DNA of 64,000 bases from Mesorhabditis belari (taxonomy: Eukaryota; Nematoda; Chromadorea; Rhabditida; Rhabditidae): NCBI GenBank assembly GCA_958450365.1, contig CAUEEP010000927.1, positions 186,001 through 250,000 on the forward strand, written 5' to 3'. Below are positions 10,379 to 23,470 of this stretch, one piece after another. The position numbers and the translations under genes are program-made. The stretch's first letter is position 1. Each line of letters opens with the position of its first letter. Below the pieces are notes generated by a model. It was not told where the DNA came from, ran no database searches, and was given only the letters and a program-made list of their open reading frames with translations.

Positions 10379-13300
10379 CGCTAAAAAGAAATATTATTAC
10401 ATAATTGAGTAGAATGAGGTGAAAAAAAGTTGAATAAACAAGAGAGTTTCCTTTAACAAACAGGCATGGGTCGGTGAAAGCTATAAAGGCTATCAGAAGA
10501 GGCACACAAAAGGCGAAAGAGGTGCATAGAAAAGAGTGGACTCTTCACCCCGATTTTCATCCCAATTTTTGCATTTCGACGCTAGCAGCATAAAAAAAGA
10601 GGGCAAATTTTTAGATGCGATTTCACCTTTCTACAAGGAAAGGAGAGAACAGAAAAAACAGCGAAAAACACACGCCGATTGCGATTTCACCGAAATGCTT
10701 AAAAAGATAAGGAATGAAAGGCCACACGCCTTTCACACAACCCACTCAATTCAGTCAAACAGAATATTTTAAAAGAAATGAAAGAAATTAGGAAAAAAAA
10801 TCACAATCCAAGTAATACGGTAGGTGGATAGAAACCTAATCAAAGTTTATCTTACAATAGAACAGCATAGAATCTTTAAAGAGTTTTCTAAAATGTCCAC
10901 TGAAAGATACTGCAAGTTTTTCACTAGCCAGTATATTGTCTCATCGTGAGAACGATTGAATTGAATAAATTGAAAAGTGAGATATGCAAAAAAAAAGGTG
11001 AATTTCGTGCATTATTTAAGTATTATCCATTCTAAGAATCTTTCAAATCTTTTAAATAAATGGTCTGTTTATTGGGGTGAGTTGTGTGTCTTCAAGGAGG
11101 AGTCTCCAGGTCTTATCTTTGATTTTCTAAAAGAAAAATGGCTGAACTAGTTGAGAAAGGGGTCATTCAATATGGAACGAACCGAGTCCAAATGTCTGCC
11201 CAACACGAGTTTTTTTTTCATTCGGTTTTTCCCTCCACAAATCGTGGCTATCTATTTTTGCGAAGAGTGGGGGCGAAGATGAGGGCAAAATGGAGAACGT
11301 TTTGTTTCAAAGAAATTCTCTGATAAGAGAGCAACGAAGTTTTTTGTGTGGAAAGTTGTCCAATGGTTGGACACAAGAAAACGGGAAAACAAATGAAATG
11401 GTGAATAAACCAAACAATATTTGATTTGAGAAGCGATTTCTCGGAGAGAAATTCTCCCAAATTTACCAGTTATATACCTCGCCACAAGTTCATCAGAATA
11501 ATTGTAAACAACGAAAATCCTTTAGCAAAATCTGTCGATCACCAAATTATCTTTAAAATTTTGGGACTTTCAGGCAAATTGAGCGCGGATTTGGGAAGAT
11601 TTGGGAGGTTTTTTCGATGTGGATGAGCTGAGATTTGGTGATTTCTCTTGATGGAAATGGAAAGGTTTTCCATCCTTCCCTTTCACTTTTCACTGAGATG
11701 ATCTGATTCTATCCAAATCCATCCAAATCCATCCAAATCTATCCAAATCTTAAGCTTCACACCACCCTCCATTTACTCTCTTATTTAGGCAAAAATCTAT
11801 GGCTAATCCAAGCTTTTACTTAACAAAGATTCATTTATTTTGGATAAAATGGAAATTCGTTGACCTATCCGAGAAGTGGAATAAACATATGGATTAAGTT
11901 TAGTCAAAAGTAGTTCGTTTCAGGAATATTTAGAAAATGTTTCTATAGGCCATGGACGTTTCAATTTACAACTACAATTTACAACAAAATAGAAAACTTA
12001 ACAGTACCAAGAAAACGTACAGTGAAATAACCATTTTGATTGACCTTTATCACTAAGTGATGTTGGGTAAATAAACAAGCTGAACTCGTATCTTTAAACT
12101 CTTTGTGGGGCGGGTGTTATGTCAAAGACTTTATTCAAATGGGTAAACGATAGATCGGGTTATCAGGCAGGAGTCTTCACTCCCTCCTGGCTCTACCACT
12201 CACCCTTTATTTTTGAGTGAATTCGATCAGCTGCAGAAAGGCTTTAAAGCACCTTGGAAATGTTGAGCAAGCAAAAAAATGAGGAACAAGCCTCACGAGA
12301 CTTTTTTGGATAAGAAGAATTGATACGGTATTTCAATGAAGGGACAAAGGGTAACCAATGATCTGGGAAGAGTTTTGGGCTAAGGGGTTTCAGTGAAAAA
12401 TAATGAACACTATACAAAAACCAACAATAAGAAAGAAAAATTGGCTACAATAATTCACAAGTACTTACGATTATTGCAGGCTTTGTCTTACTGTACATAC
12501 TTGGAGAGATGATGTTTAACTAAAAGGTTTATGAGAGTCCCAGAACACATAGATACCTATGAGTCAAAAGTAGTACTATGTGATTAGACTAAAATCTAAA
12601 CGGTAGTTCAAAACTAATCGTAAGACGATGAGAAGGGAAATGAGTGGGCACGCGTTCTCCTCTCATTCTCTTTTCGTTCTCTTTCCATTCTCTTTCCTTT
12701 CTCTTTTCGTTCTCTTCTCGTTCTCGCCAAATTCACGCCCATTTCTCTCTCACAAACAGAGGTGATCGGTCATCAAAAAAGAGTAAAAGAATGAAAACTC
12801 TCCAATCAAATCGGGAGCTCACTTTTGCCCATCTTTCTGTTTCTTTTTTTTTAATTGCTTATCAATTTGATGTGGCCGACTGATGATCGAATTGAGACGG
12901 AAACGCTCATTTTTCTGGAGTTTTTCTGAGCGAAAACAGATTTGGAAAATCGGGGAGTGAAGAAAGGAAAAAAGAATACAAGATTTGTCCCCATATGTCT
13001 TTTTTTTTCTTCTTTTTCTCTGATCTTTCACCGCATCCCCACCCACCACACCCACTCCGATTTGCAGCCACGAGATGGAAACACGTTAGACTCATAGTGA
13101 ATGGTTGTTGAATTGAATAGCCTCATGTTTGCATATAAAATTTTTAAACAACTCAGACTTGGCTTATTTACGACTAAAAACAGATTGAAACCAAACATGA
13201 TCTATTGACAGTTTGAGAAACAAAATTACAGTTCAAATGTACAAAAAACAGTAAAAAAATAAGTGAACAGTTTTTGCTTAAAGTTATTTCTGAAAAACCA

Positions 13301-14808
13301 CGCATTGGCCTCAAAAAAGATCAAGAGGTAATATGGGAGGATGGAGGTGAGTGGACGAGAGGGGATCGTCTGGCCACCGACCACAGGAATCATTTCGGAG
13401 AAGTTTGGGTCAAAGAGAAAAGAATTCGGTCTGTTTGCCGGCCAACCCCAATTGCATTTCAACGGGACAACTGAAGGAATGAGAGAATGGGAGGAGCCGA
13501 ACGGTCTGACTCAATTGAGAAGAATAGGAGAGGGTGGATGGCAGATGGAAAGATTTTAGAGAAAAGATGAAAGGTTATCTGAAAGAAATCCTCGTTTTCA
13601 GCTTTTTTATCCGATTTGTGAATAAAGAACTCTCAGAAGGAATTCAATTCAATTGCTGACAGTTTCTTTTTTCTTCATACTCAAAGATATTCCAAAAAAC
13701 CAACATCCTAATGCCAACTTATTCAGGATGCCTGCTTGATACTTGTACGAGAGCTTTAAAATCCTGACTAATCTTTTACTTAACTTACCCGTTTCACTCA
13801 AGCAAAGGGTCTGAGGGTTGCACTGTACAGAAAGAAAGGTAAAGTCTTTTGTAAAAGAAAAGGGAAGGGTCACCCCGAATTCCCCCTTTCACCCAGTGGC
13901 CCCATTCTGTTTACTCCATCGCTTTTTTGGGATCTGAAAAGGCGTGTGGCAATGGAAATGATGGAAGTGAGGAAAGGAAGAAGGAAAGGAGATGCCGTTT
14001 TTGACGTATGTGTACTGTCGGGTCACCTCGAGAAATTCGGGAGAACTCCGGGAAAAAAGGAAATTCAAAAGAGTTTAGCAAATAAATGGACTCAAGGGAA
14101 AAGGGTGGGTCGCCTCTGGTGGACAAGAAAAGCGGTGTAAAAAGTTCAGCATTAACTGAGGTTGGATGAGAGTTTGAATGGAGAAGTGGTGATAAGGAAA
14201 CAGCAAATTTAAACGTGACGATCAAAAGGTTCGGAGAAATAGATGAAAAGAGTGAAAGGCCAGAAGGGCAAGTTGTTTCTCTTCAAATCACAAACTCTCA
14301 TGATTGCAAACTTTTTAACTTTCTCCAAACGCAAGGGACATTTTTTTGGAACGCTGCAAGTTTCGGAGATTCAAACTTATCAATTTTGCAAAATCACTGT
14401 ACTTTTGCAAGTAAAAGCAAATGATAAACGGAGAAATTAGTTCATTTCCGAATATTTTTAGCTTGAGCCAGTTCTCTCCTTTCTTTTCGTGGGCGGAGTC
14501 TCAGCCCTACCGTACACGAAAGTGAGTTGTGCTCAATTTAAAAACAAAGTAGTTTGTTCTGAACTTTGAAACTAATAGATAAACAAAGGAAATCTTAGTC
14601 ATAGACATGTCAAAATTCTTGATGGATTTGTAGAATTCAAAGAATGGAGAGTTGGAATGGAAATCAATGAGGAATGGAATGGAAATATTTTAAATACACT
14701 TATTCACACGAATAATGTGGTACAAACAATATACAAATACAACCCCTAAGCCCTAAATGCAAGGAAGAAAAAACCCCATATATATGGAAAAAAACAGCCA
14801 ATAATCTA
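10379..14808. other. Gene-free stretch upstream of the lin-22-like gene
   Basis: I see no exon chain with family similarity on either strand. It is likely regulatory DNA for the bHLH gene. It holds a decamer repeat near 11.71 kb and a CT-rich tract at 12655-12730 built from TTCTCTTT-like units. Confidence 0.5.
11709..11749. repeat. Tandem ATCCAAATCC decamer
   Basis: Four slightly varied head-to-tail copies of CTATCCAAAT/CCATCCAAAT. Confidence 0.85.
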
Positions 14809-14876
14809 GCCGGTGGGATCGAACCCTTGGCCTCCCGACTAAGATACAGAGCTCTTAGACAGTCGGCCATGGCGGC
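14809..14876 (-). pseudogene. tRNA-derived relic (tRNA-like, possible SINE head)
   Basis: On the minus strand there is an A-box-like TGGCCGACTGTCTAAG followed by a good B box, GGTTCGATCCC, at tRNA spacing. The layout resembles tRNA-Leu/Ser. The acceptor ends (GCCGCC versus CCGGC) and T stem pair poorly, so it is unlikely to be a working tRNA. A T-rich tail follows beyond 14800 on that strand, as for a tRNA-derived SINE. Confidence 0.55.
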
Positions 14877-16154
14877 GGCAACGAATATTGCTCAAAGTCC
14901 TAATACCTAAACTTCAAAAAACAAGTGTAGGCTTTTGCTTATACCAATATATTTGCTTTTCTCAAGTCAAAGCAGAAGAAGCAATATGTTAATCAGGAAC
15001 GATCACAAGCAGATGATCCTTGCCAAACAAGACATGGATACCAAACAATTTTGAGCCCATTTCTAGGGGTAATTTGTTATGTCATTGGTAGATTTACTAA
15101 AGGGGAATGTTGTGGCCTTTTTCTTTCCTTTTTCTTCCCTTTTTTTGGTTTATAGATCTCGATACGACTTGATCGTATCTCTTTTCCTCGAGATGAAATC
15201 TTTCTTCTCCCTGCCTCTTCTCCTCGTCTTTTTCCTCCAAACTCATCGTCCCATCTCTTATCGGTTAGCACCAATTTGTTATAAAAGTTGACAGAAAAGA
15301 AAATACGGCTTGTAAAATCTGTTTCTTCCATAAGTAAAAACTTAAATTTAAAAGTTTATTGCTCTATTCGTGGAAAGTAATAGTTGAGTCTTTTGAATAC
15401 TACTGGATAAGCAGTGCAACTCTCAGTCACTGTCAGCACACAATATTTGAAACGAGCAAAAATATCTAACAAAGTGAGCAAATTCTCAATCGCAAAGCTA
15501 TTGGTTAAGCACTAACTATAATAGATTGGTAAGAATGGGTTTGCAACATTCTTACCGAAGCTTATTTATTTCAACTGTGCGAAGACCTTAATTTTGATCA
15601 AACAACCAATGTTATCCCCATAAATCCACCCAAGTAGAGCCATATTTCGCTTAAATGGTGTTGAGATTTGGAATGGGCTACAGAGTTCTTTAGGAAAAGG
15701 TGCCAATTTGTCGTCGATGTGAAGATTGATGAGTGAGAAGGGACGGCGATGGTGGAGATGGAGAAGGGGGAAGCAAGAGAAAAGGCCTGCCGCTGCTGAT
15801 CCCATCTTAGCCTTCCCTTCATTCTTTTCCTTTCTTTCTCAAGCCTTCCATAGACCTCTTTGTAGTAGAACGGTAGCTCTGCAAGAAAGCAAAAAAGACT
15901 CTGCTTTCTTTCTAAATTTTGTCTCCAACAGAGATTCGGGCAAAATGTGACAAATGAGTTGCTCTCATTTCTGGCTCATGGACCCCCATGAAGACTAAAA
16001 TGAACAGTCAAATGTTAGTGGGCGAACGGGAAAGAAAAATTGCAAAATGTCGGCGGTAGGCATGGGGAAAAGGGTGAATGGGACAGTACGGTTGCTCATT
16101 TATCTAAACCCTTACAAGGAAAAATACTATTAAATACTGTAAAAAAAATTGTCT
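14877..16154. other. Gene-free stretch
   Basis: AT-rich, purine/pyrimidine-skewed sequence. Open frames here are short and lack splice-linked partners. Nothing else recognised. Confidence 0.4.
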
Positions 16155-17560
16155 ACAGAGTGCGGCAGAATTAAGAAAGCACCTGAATGCATCCCAAGCA
16201 AATACTATACAAATTTCATCTAAAAGCACTAAGTTTTAGATCTCATTTAAAAGCTTGAAGTCTCCTCCAAGTCAATATTTGTCAATATTTGAGATTTTGA
16301 TGAGAATCTTTCGTAACCAACCAGAGTGGGTTGGTTCGAACCAACTCTCGCCCACTATTGGGTTGATGGAAAAGTCTTTTCCGATTTTTTGGGAGAGTAA
16401 CTTAAATTTGTCGAATTTTGACGTTTTATAGCTCATCCTAAAGCTGAATTCAAGACGGATCGATTGGTAAAAACCGTTTTGAGATATCTCTTTTCTGAAT
16501 TCAGCTTTAGGATGAGCTATAAAACGTCAAAATTGGACAAATTTAAGGTACTCTCCCAAAAAATCGGAAAGGACTTTTCCATCAACCCAATATTAAGTTA
16601 ATTCTCAATAGATCTTTGAGAGTTGGCATTATATTTGATTGAAATATTAAGCAAATATTTCCAATTGCGTAAGCATTTTAAAAAGTTTTATTTGCTTTTT
16701 TCAGCATAGTACAAGCTTGAATTGTTTTCAGATATCTCAAAATATTTTGCTGATTTTCAGATCTCTGAGAAATAAGTGTTGCAATAAGTACTGTTACTCG
16801 TTTCCAGAATATTTCTGAACCAGAAATTTCTATTATTAGTTTACTGTCCGTCTGAGTGTCATTGACTAGGGAAAGACATGAAATGACTGTGAACTTTTCC
16901 ATCAACTGAACATCAACTGGAAAACCTGAGCCGGAGCCTGAGCCAATAATTTCAGCACCTCTTTGTGCCGCTGCTAGTTTGATCTAATTTCCTACATGGG
17001 ACAGCAAAACCGAATTTTCATTTTTAATACGCAATATCGTTAGTAATATTAAACAATGAGATTTAAGGTTCGTTAATAAATTTTCTATATAGAAAAATTT
17101 CGGTAATGTTTTCACTGACCTGTCTGTTAGCTTTACGAAAATGGCAAAAAACGGTGTCCTATTTTTCAAAAACTAAGAAGTCTGAGAATAGTTTGAATAC
17201 TTTTTAATAAAGTCTACTTAGAATGAAGCAAGTAGACAATAACAAAAAGGTTCGTTCTTTGAGTGCACAAAAAATTTATGTATTTCAATATTGAGAAAAA
17301 ATGGCAGTGGCTCAAAGGGGTTTCGAAGCTAGTAAGCAAGAATCCCACTTGGTAACGAACGATTCTCATCAAAATCTCAAATATAAACTATTTAGAGAAG
17401 ACTTGAAGGTTTTAAGGGCTATATAACACTTAGTGCTTTTAGATGAAATTTGTCTAGTATTTGGATGAGATGCATTCCTGCGCCGCACCCTGTAGACTAG
17501 ACTATTCTAGTATTTGCTTCAGATGCATTCAAGTGCCTCCGTAATTCGGCCGCACCCTGT
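16155..17560. mobile_element. Long-inverted-repeat DNA element, TIR ACAGRGTGCGGC
   Basis: The left arm (16155-16325) begins ACAGAGTGCGGCAGAATTA. The right arm (about 17345-17560) is its diverged reverse complement, ending CGCACCCTGT. Shared blocks include GAATGCATC, AAGCAAATACTA, ACAAATTTCATCTAAAAGC and GAGATTTTGATGAGAATC. A second copy of the terminal motif (GCCGCACCCTGTAGACTAG) occurs inside the right arm near 17484, so the end is duplicated. No transposase frame is left. The ACAGGGTGCG start resembles the maT-like element at 42.7 kb. Confidence 0.75.
16358..16590. mobile_element. 233 bp palindromic mariner MITE, nested
   Basis: Starts TTGGGTTGATGGAAAAGTC and ends with its exact complement. 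Arms of about 95 bp (including GAGCTATAAAACGTCAAAATT) flank a short centre, and TA dinucleotides flank both sides (16356-16357, 16591-16592). It sits inside the 16155-17560 element, so it inserted later. Confidence 0.9.
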
Positions 17561-18186
17561 AATTGTACATGACTTAACATCTGAATGCAGAAGCGCATCG
17601 GTCATTGAATGTTTGCAGGAAAAAAAAAACAGTGTTTGAATCACAATGATGCGCTTAAACTCCGATGAACTCGATCTGCAATTATCTGACTTGCCTTTTC
17701 AATTGACGGCTATTCATAAGTTATTTTTGCAAATGAAATATATTTATTCAATTTGTACAAGGCCATTCTAGCGCTCCCTGGAGAAAAGAAATAAATAATT
17801 GAAAATAAATAAGTGTCGCTCAAGAAAAAAAACAGGATGTAAAAACACGAGGAAACAACGAGGAAAATGGGGATATTTTGAGTGATTCTTAATTTAAATA
17901 ACACCAAGTGGCTTAATTTAAATAACACCCAAACATTTGCTTCCAAAGAGTCAGATTTTTTCGAAAATCTTCTTAGAAAACTAATTGATATGGCCTAAAA
18001 TTGGAATCTCTTGAACTTGAAAAGAAAAAAATAAAAATATCAACCAATCGCAGAACATCTAGAACAGTAAATCCTCTTTAGAAAAGAGAATTCACTGCAC
18101 TAGATGCTTTGCGTTGAGGTTTCTGAGGTTGAATCAGTCAAATGCGAAATTTAGCCTTAGCCATGTTAATTATCTTTTTGTTTCTT

Positions 18187-21100
18187 TTAGGCTCTGGCGG
18201 CAAGGTATCTTCTGTGTGGGTTTCTTCCGAGTCTCGTGTCTCTCTTGTATGGGCTTTGCTCAGCTGGAGCTGGGGCCTGATAGGTGGCGGCTGGGGCGGG
18301 TGGAGGGGCTGGCTCGTTCACCTAAAAATGAATGAATGCTTCGGAAAGATTGAATCAATAATTTTTCAAGATGTTAATTGATCGGGCATCTCATTTTGTT
18401 CAAGGCTCCTTTCAAGCAAAGGAAGGTGAAGCACTAGAACTCCAACTGAGTTTTTCTGATAAAACATTCCAAAATGGAAACATTCGACTCATTCATTTAG
18501 TTTTCTTTATCTCTACATGCATGTTAGTTCTTACCTCATTCTTGTAATCGTCGTCACCAAGACCTTTCTAGACATGTCAAGACATTGTCGTTTTTTGACA
18601 AACCCCAAATGTTCCTTTACCCAATCACCGACTATCGAAAGACTATTAAAGTACATAGAATGATTAGAATGAACACACGTGAATTTACGGAAAACGGTTA
18701 ATTTCAAATTAGAGATTCGGATGAGTGAAAAATGGAAAGTGACTGTAAAGAATAACTTTTCTGATTTAAATGAAAGTTTGTCCACCACACCAAAACACCC
18801 AGTTATTTCCTTTTCACTCCAATCTTTTCTTACCTCATCATTATAATCAGTGTCTCCTGTTGGGGCTGGGCCTTCAGCAGGCGTTTGATCATTGTATTCC
18901 CCTGTTGGTGGGGCAGGTCCTGGAGGTGGTGGAGGTGCTTCAGGTGCTTCTGTTTCTGCTTCATACGAAGGAGAAGCTGGGACTTCTGGAGCGGGAGCTG
19001 GAGCTGGATAGTCCGTCTGAAAAAAACACGACACTCCATGTGAAATTTCTTACTTTTTAAGAACAGACAACGAACTATCGATTATCCTTTTATTCATAGT
19101 TTCAAAACGGTGCTTTTCACAACACGAAACATGTTTGGTTAAATTTCTCATCAATGTACTGAAAATATTATATAGTTACTCCTTGTCAGCGAAGTTGTTA
19201 CACAAAAAATGGTTATACAGAAAGATGTTAATGTTTTGAACTCTTTGAACAATAAAGTGATGTGCTTTAGAAAGTCGGTTAGGGTTGTTATGATCTTCTT
19301 TTCCTTAATGCTTCCCTGGACCCGGTCCAAAGCTCTCAGCTATTACTAGAATCCCCTAGGTAACCATGACCTTTGTTTATTAATGATCTGATTCATTTGA
19401 CTCGTCAAACAAACCTCTGGGGCAGCAGGAGCGGGAGCTGGGTAGCTTTGGTCGGCTGGTTCGGGTTCGGCTGGTGCGGGAGCTGGATAGCTCTCTTGGG
19501 CTGGAGCTGGAGCTGGGTAGGATTGCTCAGCTGGTGCCTCAGGCTCAGCGGGAGCTGGAGCTGGATAGGCTGTCTCTTGTGGAGCGGGGGCTGGGGCAGG
19601 ATAAGACTGCTCGGCGGGTGCCTCGGGTTGGCTGGGTTGCTCCTCCTCATACTCCTGCTCTCCTCCAGCTGGTTGGTTGCCCTGAATTGCAAAATTGTAG
19701 TTTGCTGGTCTAGTTTGCTGGTCCAAAATATCTAACAAAATGTTTGCTTCCGTTAAACTTATCTCCTTGAAGTATACCTGGTTGGTCTCCTCTTGATAAT
19801 CTTGATCTTGTGCATTATTTGTCTGTGCTGGTTCCTCTTCTTGATACTCTTCTTGTCCTTGTTCTGGTTGTTGGGTCTCTTGTTGATTGTATCCTAATAA
19901 GATTTTGAAGAAAAATAATGAAATCAAAGTTAAGCAAAATAAAAAATAAAAAATAAAACTAAAGAAAACCAAAGATAGACCAATCCTCCACTACCTTTGT
20001 TATCATCAGTCTCGCTACCGGGTGCAATAGAAATATGAGTGTCTCCGTAGCCTATAAATGCAAAAAAAGTGTTGATCAAGCAATTTTTGGCCATTCATTT
20101 CAAAGTGTAGCTAGACTGATAGAGGGGAAATGAGGCAAAATTGTTAATCTGAAAAGTGAAAAAGAAGTGAAAAAACGTTTGAAGCTTTATGAAGGGTTCT
20201 AATGTTTGCATGAGTATAAAATTAGAGTACTAGTCTTATTTGATGATCAGTTGTTGCAATGTGTTAGTACTGCCACTAAACATGCCCAATACATGCTCTA
20301 AAAGCAGGCTAATCTTTTGAAAACTACAGTCAAACTTCAGAACCCTTCCAGCAACTTGCAAAATTGGATTAGTAAATTTCTAGAAAAAAAGTGATTCCAT
20401 TTAGTGCAAACCTTCCTGCGCGGGTTCTGGCTGTGTTTGTGGTTCTTGTGGCGCTGGCTGTTGTGGTTGTTCGGGTTGTTTCTCTTCTTCATAATCTCCT
20501 CCTGTCTTTTGTTCCTCTTCTTCTTCATATCCTCCTTGATCTGTCTGTTGCCCTTGTTCTTGATCATCATATCCTCCTTGTTCACCGCCAGTTTGTTGGT
20601 TTCCGGTCTCAATTTGTGGCGCAACGGGGATTTGTTGCTCTGAAAAGCGCGTGATTCACAAAGTGAACTTTGAAAGACTTTTTCAAAGAGTTTCAATATG
20701 TGATTGAAAAGACTTTACTGGCATTATCAGTGTGCTTACTTTTGTCTTTAGCTTTTAAGAGAAAGAATTTGAAAGATAATGCTCAAATGGTGAAGTTATT
20801 ACAAGTGCCAGCAATATTATACCTTTGCTTTAAAAGTTACTGCGAGTGATTGCTGCTATAGATTGATAATCTATGCGTTATAAATTTAACACCCAAGAAC
20901 TCACCGCCTCCAGTGGAGATTTGTGGAGTCTGAGGGACCTGAGGGATCTCTTGTGGCTGTTGGGGAACTTGGGGAATCTGGGGTTGTTGAGGGAGAACTT
21001 GAGGGATTTGTGGTTGTTGTGGAGCTTGAGGAGCAATTGGAAGTTGCTGGGGTCCTCCTTGGTATCCTCCTGAAGCAAAATACAATAATTTACACTATGT

Positions 21101-23470
21101 AATGTTCTGGCTTTCTCGTTATTTCAAATGTTTACCTTGTTGTGGGATCTGGGCGGTTTGTGGTCCTCCTTGGTATCCTTGTTGGAATCCTCCTTGAATT
21201 GCTGCTCCTCCTCCAGTTCCGTAGGTTCCTCCGGCTCCGACGGGGCCTAAATAAATCACTTTGATATAAATCACATATTTCCCAGAAATTACCAGTTGGA
21301 AGGGCTGGAGGTGGTCCTCCATAACCACCACCTAAACAAGAAGTGATTAGTTGTTCATTTCAGATTACAAACCGATCGGGGCAGCAGCTCCAGCGTATCC
21401 AGATGAGAGTGAGGGTGGGGGGGCTCCTGCATATCCTCCACCGCCTAAAGCTCCAACATTAATCAATTTTACAACTTAAGTCATTGCTTTTGTAATGTTA
21501 TTATTTGATTTCCGTGATCCATAAAGCTTTGTTTTTTTCTAAGAACCGATTCCCACCTCCAGGTGCCGTAGCATATCCTCCTGATGGTGGTGGTGCGGCG
21601 TATCTAAAATGTCATGACATCATCACTCAATTCACATATCTTTCATGTTTTACTTCATGTCAGTCTAATGTCCTTGAATGAGATTTGATTGAAACTTTTG
21701 CCATTCGTTGTGGCAAAAATTTAGCAGTTTTTTGGGAGATTCTCTTCGATGTCATTGAGTCGAGATAGTGACACAGAAGGAAAGAAAAGGAGAAGACTTT
21801 TTTTGCGTTGACAAATCGCTTCAAGGCGTTTTTTCAGATACAACGAGGCAGCCTACCCTCCTTTTTCCACAATGATACTCGATATCAGTTTTCTTTCATT
21901 TAGTTATGTCTTTCTTTTCGATTTGGTGAGTGTTCAGTTTACAAAAAGTGATTCGGTAACACAGATGGCAAAAAGAATTGTGAAGATCATAGTGGATCTA
22001 CGTGATTTCGATCAAAAAAAAATCACAGATGTTTGCTTGTCATTGAAATTCATTTTTTGATGTATTAGCTTTTCATTTTCAGTTCAATAAAGAAATGGAT
22101 TAACTTTTAGGTCTAACAGTAAGCCTATGCAAAACCAATCGTTAACCTTGGCTGTTAAAAATTGAATTCAAATCTGAGCCTTTCATATCATCAGGGAAAA
22201 AGTTGAACGGGTGATGAAATTGCTTTTTTCTAATGTACAGGGTTATCCAATTTTCACGTCAGGAAACCATAGACCCTTCCTTTCAACTTGTTATGCAAAT
22301 TTAAAATGAATAGGAACGGCTCTATCAAAGAAATGAAACAAGTTTCTTTGTCGGTGGCAACGTTAGGAATTTGGAATCTTTTATACAGATTTCATGTCAA
22401 TAACTGAAATTTGTCCAAAAGATTTAAATTAAATGAAATTATTTGGTTGATTAAATGCCACTTTTCCCTAATTCGTTCATAGTTATCATCATAAAATGGC
22501 AATCATTTTTCTGGTTATTAGCAGCGTCTGCTTAGACGACTTTTCAATGTCACTCGAGAAAAGAAGAGAAAAAAGGAAAGTATTGGAAAAGAAAGGGGAA
22601 AGCTTTTGAAAGAGTTGACAAGTGGATGAAGATTGAACCTCGAAGAAGTCATGAAGTGAAGAGGGGAATGGATGAATTCAAGGGAAAAGGGGCAAAGGGG
22701 TAAGGGGATGAATACTCTTGCCAAATATGAAAGGAGAGGAACACTGTTGACAGCTCTTGTATATCTATATTGGATATCAAAGAATTGGATCAAGGAAAGC
22801 CTCAAGACTCAAACCTCAAGATCAGATCTATACTATCAGGCACACTTTGTTGTTTAGAGCATGATTTGGTCTTATATCCTAAATGAAAACTAAATCGCCA
22901 ACCAAAATCTTTAAATGAACAAAAAACTGTACTTTAGAGCTTTTTCATTATTTCCTTTAATTTTAAAGTTGAATGTAACCCTGGACTGAAAACCCTGAAA
23001 AGCTTTAGAAGCATTAAAAGAATTCTCTTCTCGCAAATTTATTGTTATGGGATTTTGATTGTGCGTGGGGGTTCGGATGGAGAAAAAACTTAAAAGGAAT
23101 CTATCCGATTTCTGGCAAACATTCATCATGGCAAAGATTTAGAAAGTTTGAAAGTAAGAGAAACTTTGTCTAATAGAAAATTAATTGCAGTAATTTGATT
23201 TATCGAAGTTCTCTACTAATCTATAGTAAGTCTAAGAAACATTTGTGAGTACAATGTCATTCTCAATTCATTTCCTCGGCTTTGATGCTCGATTTTCCTT
23301 TTATTTTCTCTATATACATACCCTCCTCCAATTGGGGCTCCTCCTCCACATGGTGGTGCTCCTCCACATCCACCAACAGGCGCCGGAGATGCGCAACATC
23401 CACCACCTCCTCCACCGAAGCAAGCCAAAGCCGGCGAGGCGAACAACGCAACAAGAACTATCTGTAACAT
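18187..23470 (-). CDS. Secreted Gly/Pro/Gln-rich repeat protein (gene A)
   Basis: Family not recognised; probably an extracellular or cuticle-associated disordered protein. Exons: 23470-23322, 21603-21557, 21444-21373, 21331-21293, 21246-21136, 21069-20905, 20639-20412, 20051-19995, 19893-19778, 19681-19415, 19016-18834, 18567-18535, 18321-18187, giving 533 aa. Signal peptide MLQIVLVALFASPALA, then a Cys/Gly module (CFGGGGGGCC, later GGCGGAPPCGGG). Next come GGY-rich exons, a QIPQVPQQPQ block, an acidic Gln/Glu block (YEEEEEQK) and six or more YPAPAPA repeats. The tail is basic and non-repetitive (SPYKRDTRLGRNPHRRYLAARA). Nearly all internal introns are phase 1 after a Gly codon, so exons are modular cassettes. 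Intron 1 is 1.7 kb. Exact ends of small exons such as 18567-18535 are less certain. Confidence 0.8.

Noticed and set aside
11248..11485. Overlapping minus-strand short frames
   Set aside because: No donor/acceptor context or family similarity; typical random frames.
14809..14876. Functional tRNA gene
   Set aside because: Acceptor and T stems do not pair adequately and no normal anticodon stem forms.
19373..19735. Plus-strand frames over the Pro/Ala repeats
   Set aside because: Mirror of the YPAPAPA exon of gene A; repeats keep several frames open.
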